DNA from: Antarcticirhabdus aurantiaca
Lineage (GTDB): Bacteria > Pseudomonadota > Alphaproteobacteria > Rhizobiales > Rhizobiaceae
Assembly: GCF_009765365.1 (NCBI RefSeq)
Contig: NZ_VTOM01000024.1
Location: 37,957-101,956, forward strand
Length of the DNA stretch: 64,000 nt
Direction: 5' to 3'
In this document: in pieces, positions 20,052-28,804 of the stretch
Layout of the letters: each line of letters begins with the position of its first letter
Numbering within the stretch: position 1 is the stretch's first letter
The notes under the pieces: generated by a model
What the model saw: the letters and a program-made list of their open reading frames with translations, nothing else
Told to the model about the DNA's origin: nothing
Database searches by the model: none
Position numbers and translations under genes: made by a program

Positions 20052-20425
20052 AGGCCTTTCGCTGCGCGTCGATCCGAGCCTTGCCGGTCCGGTGGTGAAT
20101 CCGCGGCGAACTTGCACGCCGATCCGCGTGTCATCCTGTGGAGCGTGACGATACCGACCGTTGCGAACCGGCCGCGGGCATCAGCGAGTACCTCAGGCCT
20201 TCAGGTGTCGCTGCTCCATCGCGAGTTCTCTACGCCTCGGAGGAATCGTCGATGCAGATGACGAGTGGCGGTCAGGTTCTTTCCGTAGCCGCATCTCGCA
20301 AGGGGACAGTTGCCGTTCCCAGGAGTCGTGTCGATCCTAGGTCATCGGAGGTCGACACGAGAGCCGCACGACCGGCCTAGGGTCGTCCCGAGGGGCCGGC
20401 CCGATCCATTCTGGGAGGATTGGAC
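20052..20425. other. Intergenic region with one inverted repeat
   Basis: No gene is supported between ynfA and phoA. A 9-bp inverted repeat TCGTGTCGA / TCGACACGA (20326-20334 and 20352-20360) with a 17-base interval lies about 65-100 bases before the phoA start and may be an operator. No recognisable Pho box was seen. Confidence 0.5.
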
Positions 20426-22108
20426 ATGCACCGCATGGCGGGACTGCTTCTGCTGGGTACTTCGACCTTGACGATGACGGCTGGCGCGAACGGGCAGGAT
20501 GCCGCCCCGCCCCAGCAGAACGACAGCTACTTCCAGGCAGCGGCCGGCGACCTGCAGAGCCGCCTGAACACGCAGCCGATCACCGGCCCCGCCAAGAACG
20601 TCATCCTGTTCGTGGCCGACGGCATGAGCATCCCGACCATCACGGCCGGACGCATCTACGAGGGCCAGAAGCGGGGCGTCGACGGCGAGTCCAACAACCT
20701 CGCCATGGACACCTTCCCCTACTCGGCGCTCGTGAAGACCTATACCCACGACGCTCAGGTCGCGGACTCGGCGCCGACCGCCGTCGCGATGACGACAGGC
20801 GTGAAGACCCGCAACGACGTCATCGGCGTCGACCAGACCGTTCCCGTGGGCGACTGCGCGGCCGCGCAGGGGCACGAGGTGAAGACCATCTTCGAGATGG
20901 CCGAGGACGCGGGACTTGCCACGGGGATCGTGTCGACGGCCCGCATCACCCATGCGACCCCGGCCGCCACCTACGCGCATGTTCCCAATCGCGACTGGGA
21001 AGACGACAAGTCGCTCGCCGACAACGGCGGCACGCCCGGCGGCGCCTGCAAGGACATCGCCGACCAGCTCGTGAGCTGGCCCTTCGGCGACGGCTTCGAG
21101 ATCGCGCTCGGTGGCGGGCGCAGCTACTTCCTGCCGGCCTCGGTCGCCGATCCGGAGGACGAGGGAAAGACCGGCCGGCGCGGCGACGGTCGCAACCTCA
21201 CCGAAGATTGGACCCGCAAGAGCAACAACCATCGCTTCGTGTGGAACACCGAAGGCCTCAACGCCGTCGATCTCGCCTCCGGCGCCAAGGTGCTCGGCCT
21301 CTTCGAGGGCAGCCACATGAAGTACGAGGCGGATCGAGGAGCCGACAAGGGCGGCGAGCCTTCGCTGGCGGAGCTGACGCAGAAGGCCATCACGCGTCTG
21401 CAGCAGGACGAGGACGGTTTCGTCCTGCTCGTCGAGGCAGGGCGGGTGGACCATGCGCACCACGACGGCAACGCCGCCCGTGCCATGGAGGACATGGTCG
21501 CCTTCGACGCGGCGATCAAGCAGGCGCTGGAGATGACGGAGCGCGAGGACACGCTCATCGTCGTCACGGCCGACCACAGCCACACCATGAACATCAACGG
21601 CTATCCGAGGCGCGGCAACGAGCTGCTGGGGCTCGTCGTCGATGTCGAGGGCGAGACCTCGATGGCGAAGGACGGCAAGCCGTACACGACCTTGAGCTAC
21701 TCGAACGGTCCGGGAAGCGTCATGCCCGCCCTGCCCGAGGATGCTCAGGAAGGCACGGAAGCGGAAGCCGTGACACGTCCCGACCTGACCGGCGTCGACA
21801 CGAAGGCGGTCGACTTCAAGCAGCAGTCCCTGGTACCCTTGTCCTCGGAGACCCACGGCGGCGACGACGTGGCGGTCTTCGCATGGGGTCCGTCGGCCCA
21901 CGCCTTCCACGGCGTCGTGGAGCAGAACCTCATCTACCACGTCATGGCGCACGCGGCCGGCCTGCCCCGAGCGGCCGGAGCCGAGGCGAGCACTGGAGCG
22001 GCCGGCGCCGGCTCCGGGCCGAGTGGAACGGATGCCGAGACGGCAGGCGCTTCTCCGGCCGAAGAGGAGCCCGCTCAGCAGACCGGGCAGGACACTCCCG
22101 CCCAATAG
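20426..22108 (+). CDS. phoA: Secreted alkaline phosphatase (PhoA family)
   Basis: 560 residues: signal peptide (MHRMAGLLLLGTSTLTMTAGANG), metal site NVILFVADGMSIPT, nucleophile segment DAQVADSAPTAVAMTTG with the catalytic Ser, LLVEAGRVDHAHHDGNAARA, VTADHSHTMNI and LVPLSSETHGGDDVAVFA: all the Zn/Mg ligands of the PhoA fold. Hydrolyses phosphate monoesters in the periplasm. GGGAGGA favours ATG 20426 over the TTG six bases upstream. The C-terminal 50 residues are a low-complexity Ala/Glu tail. The PbrB phosphatase that traps lead as phosphate is a different family, so a metal role here is only speculation. Confidence 0.93.
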   Translation: MHRMAGLLLLGTSTLTMTAGANGQDAAPPQQNDSYFQAAAGDLQSRLNTQPITGPAKNVILFVADGMSIPTITAGRIYEGQKRGVDGESNNLAMDTFPYSALVKTYTHDAQVADSAPTAVAMTTGVKTRNDVIGVDQTVPVGDCAAAQGHEVKTIFEMAEDAGLATGIVSTARITHATPAATYAHVPNRDWEDDKSLADNGGTPGGACKDIADQLVSWPFGDGFEIALGGGRSYFLPASVADPEDEGKTGRRGDGRNLTEDWTRKSNNHRFVWNTEGLNAVDLASGAKVLGLFEGSHMKYEADRGADKGGEPSLAELTQKAITRLQQDEDGFVLLVEAGRVDHAHHDGNAARAMEDMVAFDAAIKQALEMTEREDTLIVVTADHSHTMNINGYPRRGNELLGLVVDVEGETSMAKDGKPYTTLSYSNGPGSVMPALPEDAQEGTEAEAVTRPDLTGVDTKAVDFKQQSLVPLSSETHGGDDVAVFAWGPSAHAFHGVVEQNLIYHVMAHAAGLPRAAGAEASTGAAGAGSGPSGTDAETAGASPAEEEPAQQTGQDTPAQ

Positions 22109-22347
22109 CGTTGAACTTGCAGGGTGGTGCTCCGGGGTTATCCGGACACCGCCGCCATCCCGCAGGTATCGGCCAGCCGATTACGGCTGTCGAGGTGGAC
22201 CGTCTCGTCCAAACGAGTTGTTCCGTACGTCAAGCGCGACGGTCCTGCGTTCCGATCCTCGGGATGCGGACGACGATCGGGACGCCATGCTCCCTTCGAA
22301 GCCATTCCGATCGTCGACGGTCGGACTTGAAGGCGCGCTTCGGCGCT
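22109..22347. other. Intergenic, convergent gene ends
   Basis: About 240 bases between the convergent phoA and L,D-transpeptidase genes. Nothing recognisable; no clear terminator hairpin with a T-run was found. Confidence 0.5.
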
Positions 22348-23361
22348 TCAGCGAGCGTCAGACGAAGCGGCCCCGAGAAGCACGTCCGGGCGACTGATCG
22401 GGACGCGTTTCATGGAGGAGGCCCGGGCGAGGCCTTCGGGACCGAGCTTGCGCAGGGTCTGGAGGTAGCTCGGATGCATGCCGCCGTCGACGTAGGCGAC
22501 GGGTTTCGAGGGCTGGCGGGTCGACAGGATCGCCTTCACGGCTTCCTCGTCGGCCGCGCTGACGGCGAGAAGATCGGGTGTCCCGCCCGTCACCGAGGGC
22601 GGGCATTCCGCCAGCGGGTCGAGCGTCTTGGCGATCTCGTCGGGCACGTCGAAGACGTAGCGCCGTCCGCAGGAGGAGATCTTCGGCTCCTGGCGCCGGA
22701 TGCGGAACGCGTCGTAGCCTTCCTTCAGGTTCCGCCAGAACGCGATGTTCGGGTCGGAGCGGTAGCGCGCCATGTTCTCCGGTGTCATCCGGAACGGGAA
22801 GGCCTGCACCTGGAAGGACTTCTTCTCGCCCGCCAGCGCGTCCCGCGCCAGGGCGTAGATCTCGCCCATCGCCTCGTCCGTCATGGCGAAGCAGCCGACG
22901 GAGGCGCAGGCGCCGTGCACCATCAGCGAATCGCCGGTGTGCCCGAGTGCCCGCTCCAAGCGGTTCGGATAGCCGAGGTTGAAGGACAGGTAGTACTGGG
23001 ACTTCGGGTTCAGGAGGCCGGCCGTCACCGTGTAGAAGCCTTCCGGCGCCTGCCGGTCGCCCTCCTTGACCTTGGGTCCGAGCTTTCCCGACCAGCGGCA
23101 CATCGGATAGGTCTTCAGCAGCTCGTAGCGGCCGCCGGCCGCCTGCTTCCAGACCTCCAACTCGCTTTCCTGCTTGAAGACGCGCACCAGGATCGGACTC
23201 GACGGCGTCATGCCTTTGGCCCGCATCTGCGCCATGAGCGCCGCCGGGATCGGCTGGAGGTGCGGCGCCGGATCGAGGACATCGTCCATGACGTTGACGC
23301 AGCCGCCGAGCACCAGGGTCAGGGCGACGGCCGAGAGGGCGGACTTCAGTCTTCGCAGCAC
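22348..23361 (-). CDS. L,D-transpeptidase-family lipoprotein
   Basis: About 337 residues. Lipobox LVLGGC at the N terminus and a YkuD-type catalytic segment SLMVHGACASVGCFAMTDEAM (HGxxxSxGCxxM), plus WSGKLGPKVKEGDRQAPEGFYTV, the substrate-binding strand of this subgroup. The C-terminal third (GRRYVFDVPDEIAKTLDPLAECPP onward) is family-specific. Cross-links peptidoglycan (3-3) or attaches proteins. GTG 23361, with GGAAG seven bases upstream and immediately preceding the lipoprotein signal, is preferred over the ATG at 23424. Third L,D-transpeptidase in the window, but of a different subgroup from those at 33649 and 35790. Confidence 0.88.
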   Translation of the reverse strand: MLRRLKSALSAVALTLVLGGCVNVMDDVLDPAPHLQPIPAALMAQMRAKGMTPSSPILVRVFKQESELEVWKQAAGGRYELLKTYPMCRWSGKLGPKVKEGDRQAPEGFYTVTAGLLNPKSQYYLSFNLGYPNRLERALGHTGDSLMVHGACASVGCFAMTDEAMGEIYALARDALAGEKKSFQVQAFPFRMTPENMARYRSDPNIAFWRNLKEGYDAFRIRRQEPKISSCGRRYVFDVPDEIAKTLDPLAECPPSVTGGTPDLLAVSAADEEAVKAILSTRQPSKPVAYVDGGMHPSYLQTLRKLGPEGLARASSMKRVPISRPDVLLGAASSDAR

Positions 23362-23475
23362 GTCTGGTCTTCCATAGGCTGTCGATGGCGAGCGTCGAGG
23401 ATCGCGGCGGGAACGGAGCCGCACGCGGATCGCGCACCTTCCCCCGAGGATACGTCCGACCTCGTCAAGAAGCCG

Positions 23476-24453
23476 TTAAGCATGGGAGGACGGCGTCCGC
23501 GTGACAAACCGTTCCGGCGACGTGTCGGATGGGTCGTGCGCGCCGTGAGCGAGGATCCCGGCGGCAGGTCCGGAACAGGCGTCATCCGGTTCTTCCAGCT
23601 CCAGCGTGGCGTGCGCGATGCCGAACTCCTCCCGCGCAAGAGCGCGGATCCCGCTCCGGACCGCCGCAGCCGCGGGGCCGGTCGTGGCCGACGAGACGAC
23701 ATGTGCCTCCACCGCCGTCGTCTCCTCGTCGATGGCGAAGACGTGGACGTGGTGGATGCTCTCGACCCCTTCGATGGTCCTCATCCGCTCGGCGAGGCGG
23801 GTCACGTCGACGCCATGAGGCGTACCGAGCATGAGCATCCGGATCGAACCGCCGATCTCCGAGAAGGCCTGCCACAGGATGTATCCGGCGATCATCAGCG
23901 TGACGACCGGATCGATCCACTGCCAGCCGAAGAGAAGGATCAGCGAGCCGGCGACGATCACGCCGACGGACCCGAGCGCGTCAGCCACGTTGTGGAGGAA
24001 GGCAGCCCGGATGTTCATGCTCTCCTTCGACAAGGCGTATGTCAGGATGGCCGTCACGACGTCGACGACGAGGGCTATGCCCGCGACCACCACGACCGTC
24101 CAGCCAGCGATCTCCTGGGGCTCGAAGAACCGCATGACGGCCTCGTAGACGAGGTAGAGGCCGATGACGATCAGCGTCGTGTAGTTGATGAGCGCCGCGA
24201 CGATCTCCGCACGCACGTAGCCGAAGGTCATCGTCTCGTCCGCCGGTCGACGGGCGATCCGGCGTGCTCCGAAGGCGATGATCAGAGAGGCCGCGTCGCT
24301 GAAGTTGTGGATCGCGTCGGCGATCAGCGACAGGCTACCCGAGACGACGCCGCCGACGATCTGGGCGAAGGTGAGGAGAACGTTGACGACGACGGCCCAG
24401 AGGACGCGCCGGTCGCCTGCTCCGGCTCCGTGATCGTGACGATGACCGGCCAT
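23476..24453 (-). CDS. Cation diffusion facilitator (Zn/Cd-type efflux)
   Basis: 325 residues, six transmembrane helices, His-containing N terminus (HRHDHG). Metal-site HxxxD pairs in ADAIHNFSDAASL (TM2) and AAFLHNVADALGS (TM5) indicate a Zn(II)/Cd(II)-type CDF, with a cytoplasmic C-terminal domain (VESIHHVHVFAIDEETTAVEAHV). Proton-driven efflux at the inner membrane. It is 28 bases downstream of the dsbA-like gene on the same strand. Confidence 0.92.
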   Translation of the reverse strand: MAGHRHDHGAGAGDRRVLWAVVVNVLLTFAQIVGGVVSGSLSLIADAIHNFSDAASLIIAFGARRIARRPADETMTFGYVRAEIVAALINYTTLIVIGLYLVYEAVMRFFEPQEIAGWTVVVVAGIALVVDVVTAILTYALSKESMNIRAAFLHNVADALGSVGVIVAGSLILLFGWQWIDPVVTLMIAGYILWQAFSEIGGSIRMLMLGTPHGVDVTRLAERMRTIEGVESIHHVHVFAIDEETTAVEAHVVSSATTGPAAAAVRSGIRALAREEFGIAHATLELEEPDDACSGPAAGILAHGAHDPSDTSPERFVTRTPSSHA

Positions 24454-24481
24454 GATTGCGTCCTTCCCTCTTCCAGCCGCC

Positions 24482-25222
24482 TCAGTCGGCCGCGGCGACG
24501 TACTTGTCGAGCACCGCGGCCATCTCGCCGGCAGGCAGTGCGCCGCGGTACTTGTCGCCCTGGATGAAGAAGGTGGGCGTCGAGTCGACGCCGAACGTGA
24601 ACTGCCCGCGCTCCTTGGTCTCCACGATCCGTTTCTGCATCTCCTTGTCGGACAGGCACGCCTTGAACGACTCGTCCGTGAAGCCCGCGAGCTTGGAGAT
24701 GCCGAGAAGCTTCTCGGAGGGATTGTCCGCGTGTGCCCAGGTCTCGCCCTGAGAGAACAGCACCTCGATCATCTTCTCGCGGTTGTCGTTCGGCGCGCAC
24801 CGGGCGAGCATGAAGGCGGCGAGCGCGACCGGATCGAACGGGAACTCGCGGATGATCATCTTCACCTTGCCGGTGTCGATGTAGTCGCGCTTGATCGTCG
24901 GAAGGGACTCGTTGTGGAACCGGGCGCAGTGGTCGCAGGTCATCGAGGCGTACTCGACGATGGTGACCGGAGCATCCGGGTCGCCGACGACGCGATCCTC
25001 GACGCCGTGCGGCTGCATCAGCTTGGCGACGTCGACCGAGCCTTCGGGCTCGGGCGCGACGACCGGAGGACGGCCATCCCCGGCCACGGTGGGCGCGGTC
25101 GTCCCTTCGGCGGCCGCCCGGATGTCGGAGTCCGAAAATCCGCCGAGACTGCCGACGACGAGGAGGACCGCCCCGGTCGCGAACGAGGACCGGGCGATGC
25201 GGAAGGATGGCAAGTTGCGCAT
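24482..25222 (-). CDS. DsbA-family oxidoreductase (DsbA/DsbG-like, CDHC)
   Basis: 246 residues with an N-terminal signal/anchor (FATGAVLLVVGSLGGF), a Gly/Pro linker, and a thioredoxin fold with active site YASMTCDHCARFHNE (CDHC) and cis-Pro VDSTPTFFIQGDKYRG. It belongs to the DsbA_4-like group of alphaproteobacteria. Paired with the CDF gene downstream and the acyltransferase upstream. The second DsbA-like protein here; its partner oxidase could be the DsbB at 15306. Confidence 0.88.
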   Translation of the reverse strand: MRNLPSFRIARSSFATGAVLLVVGSLGGFSDSDIRAAAEGTTAPTVAGDGRPPVVAPEPEGSVDVAKLMQPHGVEDRVVGDPDAPVTIVEYASMTCDHCARFHNESLPTIKRDYIDTGKVKMIIREFPFDPVALAAFMLARCAPNDNREKMIEVLFSQGETWAHADNPSEKLLGISKLAGFTDESFKACLSDKEMQKRIVETKERGQFTFGVDSTPTFFIQGDKYRGALPAGEMAAVLDKYVAAAD

Positions 25223-25253
25223 GGGGTGGCTCCGTCGACGGTTGAGGTGAGGA

Positions 25254-25973
25254 TCAGCGCGCCAGGCGGGCCGCGGCGGCGACCGCGCCGAAGAGGATCG
25301 GCTGGTGCAGGAGGTAGATGGCCAGCGTCCGACGCCCGGCCCAAGCCAGAGCGCGGATCGTCGGGCCGGGAGGCTTGGCAGAGCGGGCGCGGGCACTTCG
25401 TCCTCGGAGTGACGAGGCGATGCCCACTCCGGCGAGCGTCACGCCGGCCCAAGGCAGCAAGGGGAAGAAGTCGTGCGAGGACGGAGCCGTCTCGGCGAAG
25501 CCGGTCCACGCGAGCGTCCTCGTGTCGAACGCTTCGGTCGAAACGAGGAACGGCGTTACTCCCAGCACGAGGGATCCGAGCAGGGCCGCCCCGGAGGGCA
25601 GGCGCACGAAGACGATGCCGACGAGCGAGGCGGCAGCGATGCAGTGCAGGATGCCGAAGTAGATGAACCTGTCGGGGAAGAGGACGTATGTCACGACGGA
25701 GATCGAGACGGCGGCGGCGATGATGGCAACGAGGCGGATGGCGAACGCCTTAGGTCGGACACGCTCGCCGTGGGCCAGCACGAGGCCGACCCCGACGAGG
25801 AACAGGAAGAGCCCGGCGCCCAGGCGGGCGACGACGATCACGGACGTACCGATGGCCCACTCTTCGGGCACCAGGCCGAAGAAGGCGAGGTTCCACACGA
25901 GGTGATAGGCGACGACGCCGAGGATCGCGAGACCGCGCAGGGCGTCCACCGAAACGAGTCGCGACGTCGTCAC
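25254..25973 (-). CDS. DUF1624 / heparan-glucosaminide N-acetyltransferase-like membrane protein
   Basis: 239 residues and about seven transmembrane helices, with the family opening RLVSVDALRGLAILGVVAYHLVWNLAFFGL and the later IYFGILHCIAAASL and TLAIYLLHQPILFG. This DUF1624 group transfers acyl groups across the membrane to sugars in characterised relatives; the substrate here is unknown. It precedes the dsbA-like gene by 31 bases and may be in the same transcript. Confidence 0.85.
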   Translation of the reverse strand: MTTSRLVSVDALRGLAILGVVAYHLVWNLAFFGLVPEEWAIGTSVIVVARLGAGLFLFLVGVGLVLAHGERVRPKAFAIRLVAIIAAAVSISVVTYVLFPDRFIYFGILHCIAAASLVGIVFVRLPSGAALLGSLVLGVTPFLVSTEAFDTRTLAWTGFAETAPSSHDFFPLLPWAGVTLAGVGIASSLRGRSARARSAKPPGPTIRALAWAGRRTLAIYLLHQPILFGAVAAAARLAR

Positions 25974-25996
25974 CGCACCCTCCCCGCCCGCCGGTC

Positions 25997-26581
25997 TCAG
26001 GTGTTCATCTCCTTGAGGGTGTTGATGTAGTTCTCGGGGAACAGCATCGGGCTCGGCGCCCGGTACCCCATGTGGCGGGCGATCTTGCCGACGAAGCCCG
26101 AGCAGTTCGCCCAGACCGCGTGCCAGACCGGAGAGTTGGCCTGGAGCTGACGGATGTAGGCGATCGTGTCGTCGTACTGGGCCTTGTCCAGGTCGATCCG
26201 CCAGTTCGCGGTCATGTACTGGTCCTCCAGGTCGCCGTCGCTCGGCCCGGTTTCGGAGGGCACGGGGACGAGATGACCGAGGACGTACGGCACGTCGCTG
26301 GTGGACGCCGGGTGCAGGCCCGCGACTTCCCGGGTCAGGATGTTGCCGGCCCTGTCGCGCTTTCCGAACATCGCGAAGGTGTGGCCGTAGCTTTCCGCCG
26401 AACGGGCGCGGAACTCGATGTAGTAGAGGTCGCTCGACGCCTGGTCTCCCATCAACGCGGAGACGGGCCGCGTCGCCTCCGCATAGGCCGTGGCGGCTTC
26501 GTCGGATCCGGATGTCGCACAGCCCGCGAGAAGCGTCAGGGACAGAACGACAAGGGACGAGCGAAGAGAGAGGCGCTTCAT
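25997..26581 (-). CDS. Hypothetical lipoprotein with conserved Cys (DUF4105-like?)
   Basis: 194 residues. Lipobox LTLLAGC. Conserved-looking segments YYIEFRARSAESYGHTFAMFGKR, LTREVAGLHPAS and HAVWANCSGFVGKIARHMGYRAPS recall DUF4105/Lnb or NlpC-like folds in which His and Cys face each other. This assignment is tentative. Same strand as the SCO gene upstream (42-base gap), so it may close the ZntA-SCO operon. Confidence 0.6.
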   Translation of the reverse strand: MKRLSLRSSLVVLSLTLLAGCATSGSDEAATAYAEATRPVSALMGDQASSDLYYIEFRARSAESYGHTFAMFGKRDRAGNILTREVAGLHPASTSDVPYVLGHLVPVPSETGPSDGDLEDQYMTANWRIDLDKAQYDDTIAYIRQLQANSPVWHAVWANCSGFVGKIARHMGYRAPSPMLFPENYINTLKEMNT

Positions 26582-26623
26582 GGGCGGTGCATCCTGGTGG
26601 TGATCGTGCGTCGTGCGCAGGGT

Positions 26624-27244
26624 TCAGGCGTCGAGCAGGCGTTCGAGCTTGGCACGCTGGACCTCCTGGCTTTCGTGAAGGTCGAGCGTTCCGGCGAAGC
26701 CGCCCTCGCGGTCGAAGAGGAAGACGCCCGCCGTGTGGTCGACGGTGTAGTCGCCCCCTTCCAGCGGCACGACCTTGCGGAAGGCGTTGAAGTCCGAGAA
26801 CGTCTTCGCGACGGCCTCCTCGCTGCCGGTCAGCCCCACGATGCGGGGATCGAAGGACTGCAGGTAGGCGGCGAGCGCCTGGGGCGTGTCGCGGGCGGGA
26901 TCGGCCGAGATCAGGACCACCGACAGCTCGTCCCCCCGCGATCCGAGGCCCGCCAGATGGACGGACAGCTCACCGAGCGTAGTCGGGCAGATATCGGGAC
27001 AGTTCGTGAAGCCGAAGAAGAGCGCGACCGGACGGCCGCGGAACTCGCTCCACGTCCGGATGCGCCCTTCCGGATCGACGAGCGAGAACTCGCTGCCGAT
27101 CGCGATGGCCCGGGTCGACGTCGCGAGAAGGTCCGGCTCCGGCTTCGTGGCCTGGAGGATGCTCGTTCCGGCGACGACGCCGACCACCAGGCAGAGGACC
27201 GCGACGCCGAGCCAGGCGACGCGGCGGATCGTGCGCAGCGTCAT
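26624..27244 (-). CDS. sco: SCO1/SenC-family copper chaperone
   Basis: 206 residues with an N-terminal membrane anchor (AWLGVAVLCLVVGVVAGTS) and a thioredoxin-like SCO domain: ALFFGFTNCPDICPTTL (CxxxC Cu site), DPARDTPQALAAY and the distal His in YTVDHTAGVFLFD. It delivers copper to the CuA site of cytochrome c oxidase or acts in thiol redox. ATG 27244 overlaps the PCu(A)C stop by four bases, so they are coupled. Confidence 0.93.
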   Translation of the reverse strand: MTLRTIRRVAWLGVAVLCLVVGVVAGTSILQATKPEPDLLATSTRAIAIGSEFSLVDPEGRIRTWSEFRGRPVALFFGFTNCPDICPTTLGELSVHLAGLGSRGDELSVVLISADPARDTPQALAAYLQSFDPRIVGLTGSEEAVAKTFSDFNAFRKVVPLEGGDYTVDHTAGVFLFDREGGFAGTLDLHESQEVQRAKLERLLDA

Positions 27245-27723
27245 CCGCCATGTCCTCCGTGGTCACCCTCCGGCTCGGGAGCCGCACCGAAGCCTTCCAC
27301 GGCGAACTCGACCTCGACGGGGCCGGCCTTCTCGAACACCAGGGTTCCCTTGAACGGCTCCCCCTGGCGGATGGGCGCGGACAAGCCGGTCAGCATGGCG
27401 TGGGTACCGCCGGGTGCGAGCGTGACGGTCTGGCCGGGCGCGATCTCGAGACCCTCCTCGAGCGGCCGCATGCGCGCCACGCCGTCGGTCACCTGCGACT
27501 CGTGCAGCTCGAAACCCTGTGACACGGCGGTCGAGCCGCCGATCAGCCGGTCGGGCTCCGTGCCGGTGTTCGTGACGGCGACGTAGCCGGCCCCGATCTT
27601 CGCCCCTGGCGGCGTCGCCCGCAACCAGGGATGGGCAACGACGAGGTCGCCGACCTTGAAGTCGTGCGCGGATGCCGCCGCCGTCAGGCAGAGAGACACC
27701 GTCACGGCGAAGGCGACCCTCAT
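27241..27723 (-). CDS. PCu(A)C periplasmic copper chaperone
   Basis: 160 residues: signal peptide MRVAFAVTVSLCLTAAASA, then the cupredoxin-like PCu(A)C fold with the H(M)x10Mx21HxM-type ligands visible in GFELHESQVTDGVARMRP and PGGTHAMLTGL, and a C-terminal His tail (GDHGGHGG). Passes Cu(I) to SCO and cytochrome oxidase. Its start overlaps the DUF411 stop, and its stop overlaps the SCO start, each by ATGA. Confidence 0.93.
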   Translation of the reverse strand: MRVAFAVTVSLCLTAAASAHDFKVGDLVVAHPWLRATPPGAKIGAGYVAVTNTGTEPDRLIGGSTAVSQGFELHESQVTDGVARMRPLEEGLEIAPGQTVTLAPGGTHAMLTGLSAPIRQGEPFKGTLVFEKAGPVEVEFAVEGFGAAPEPEGDHGGHGG

Positions 27724-28181
27724 CGGGATGCATCCTCGGCGAGCGGATAACGCGCGAACACCGAGGTCGAGCCATCCCGGGCCACGAGCAGCACCTCGTA
27801 GGGCTCGTCGCTCTCTCCCATTCCGGGAGAGCCGGCCGGCATGTCGGGCACGGTGATTCCGACCGCGTCCGGCTTCTCGGCGAGCAGGCGTTTCACCTGC
27901 GTGGCGGGAACATGACCTTCGACGACGTAGCCGCCGACGAAGCCCGTGTGGCACGAGGTCTGACCCGGCTTCAGACCGGCGCCGGTCTTCTTCGCGTAGA
28001 GGTCGGCCATGGCGAGGTTCTCGTTCGTCACCTCGAAGCCGGCCTCCTCGAGATGTCGGATCCAGCCGATGCAGCAGCCGCAGCCGGACGTCGAGAACAC
28101 CTCCACCCGCTCGGCGGCGGCCGCCATGACGGAGCCCGACAGGAGGATGGCCACCGTCGTGGCCCCGAGCTTGCCGATCAT
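27720..28181 (-). CDS. DUF411 secreted metal-binding protein
   Basis: 153 residues with a signal peptide (GATTVAILLSGSVMAAAA) and a DUF411 domain: VFSTSGCGCCIGWIRHLEEAGF (CxCC), TSCHTGFVGGYVVEGHVPA, GITVPDMPAGSPGMG. Widely associated with copper operons; thought to bind Cu in the periplasm. ATG 28181 has AAAGGA upstream; an alternative ATG at 28205 overlaps the preceding stop. Sits between the ICMT-like gene and PCu(A)C in a tightly coupled string. Confidence 0.9.
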   Translation of the reverse strand: MIGKLGATTVAILLSGSVMAAAAERVEVFSTSGCGCCIGWIRHLEEAGFEVTNENLAMADLYAKKTGAGLKPGQTSCHTGFVGGYVVEGHVPATQVKRLLAEKPDAVGITVPDMPAGSPGMGESDEPYEVLLVARDGSTSVFARYPLAEDASR

Positions 28182-28201
28182 CGTCGCGTCCTTTCCAAAT
28201 G

Positions 28202-28804
28202 TCATATCCAGCGCCTCACGGCGTGCTTGTAGTCGCGGTAGTCCTGGCCGAAGGCGCTCTCGAGGAAGATCTCCTCGTCGCGTACCTGAAGTTCGCAGGC
28301 CACCCAGAATGCCAGGGCGCAGGCGATCATCAGCGGCGACGGCACCGCGACGGCGAGCCCCGCCGCCATCGCCAGCATCCCGAGGAAGACGGGATTGCGC
28401 GAGAACTCGAAGAGCCCCGTCGTCACCAGCCGGTCGGGCGCCACGTCCGGGACGCCGACGCGCCAGCGGCGTCCCATGTCGCCTTGCGCGTAGATCGTCA
28501 GCCCCTGCCCCGCGAGAGCCACCACGACGCCGACGAGCTGGAGCCCCAGCGTCTCTCCGTCGAGCGGCCGGACCGCGAACCACGACAAACCTGCCGCGTG
28601 GCACGCGACGGCCGCGAGGCCACCGGCGACCGCAAGCCGGAACAGGATCTGTGCGAGGCGCTGGCGGGGCGTTCCACCGAAACCGTAAGCGTTCCGACCG
28701 ATGGCGGCGGAGGTGCGGCGCGTCGCGACCAGGAGCCAGAGGCACGTCGTCCCGAGGATGACCAGGGGAGCGTAGATGAGAACGAGGTCGATCGGTCCGG
28801 TCAT
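28202..28804 (-). CDS. ICMT/PEMT-like membrane methyltransferase
   Basis: 200 residues, about five transmembrane helices. The C-terminal isoprenylcysteine-methyltransferase-like motif is clear: DRLVTTGLFEFSRNPVFLGM and DEEIFLESAFGQDYRDYKHAVRRW. It probably methylates a lipid or protein with S-adenosylmethionine, but bacterial members of this group are mostly uncharacterised. ATG 28804 overlaps the ATPase stop by four bases. Such genes recur beside Zn/Cd ATPases. Confidence 0.85.
   Translation of the reverse strand: MTGPIDLVLIYAPLVILGTTCLWLLVATRRTSAAIGRNAYGFGGTPRQRLAQILFRLAVAGGLAAVACHAAGLSWFAVRPLDGETLGLQLVGVVVALAGQGLTIYAQGDMGRRWRVGVPDVAPDRLVTTGLFEFSRNPVFLGMLAMAAGLAVAVPSPLMIACALAFWVACELQVRDEEIFLESAFGQDYRDYKHAVRRWI

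Noticed and set aside
20426..22108. PbrB-like lead phosphatase
   Set aside because: The sequence is a classical PhoA-fold alkaline phosphatase with the DSA nucleophile, unlike the PAP2-type PbrB.
21208..24567. A 1119-codon open frame on the plus strand
   Set aside because: Antisense or out of frame to phoA, the L,D-transpeptidase, the CDF and dsbA genes; composition is Arg/Gly/His-rich shadow. High GC makes such frames common.
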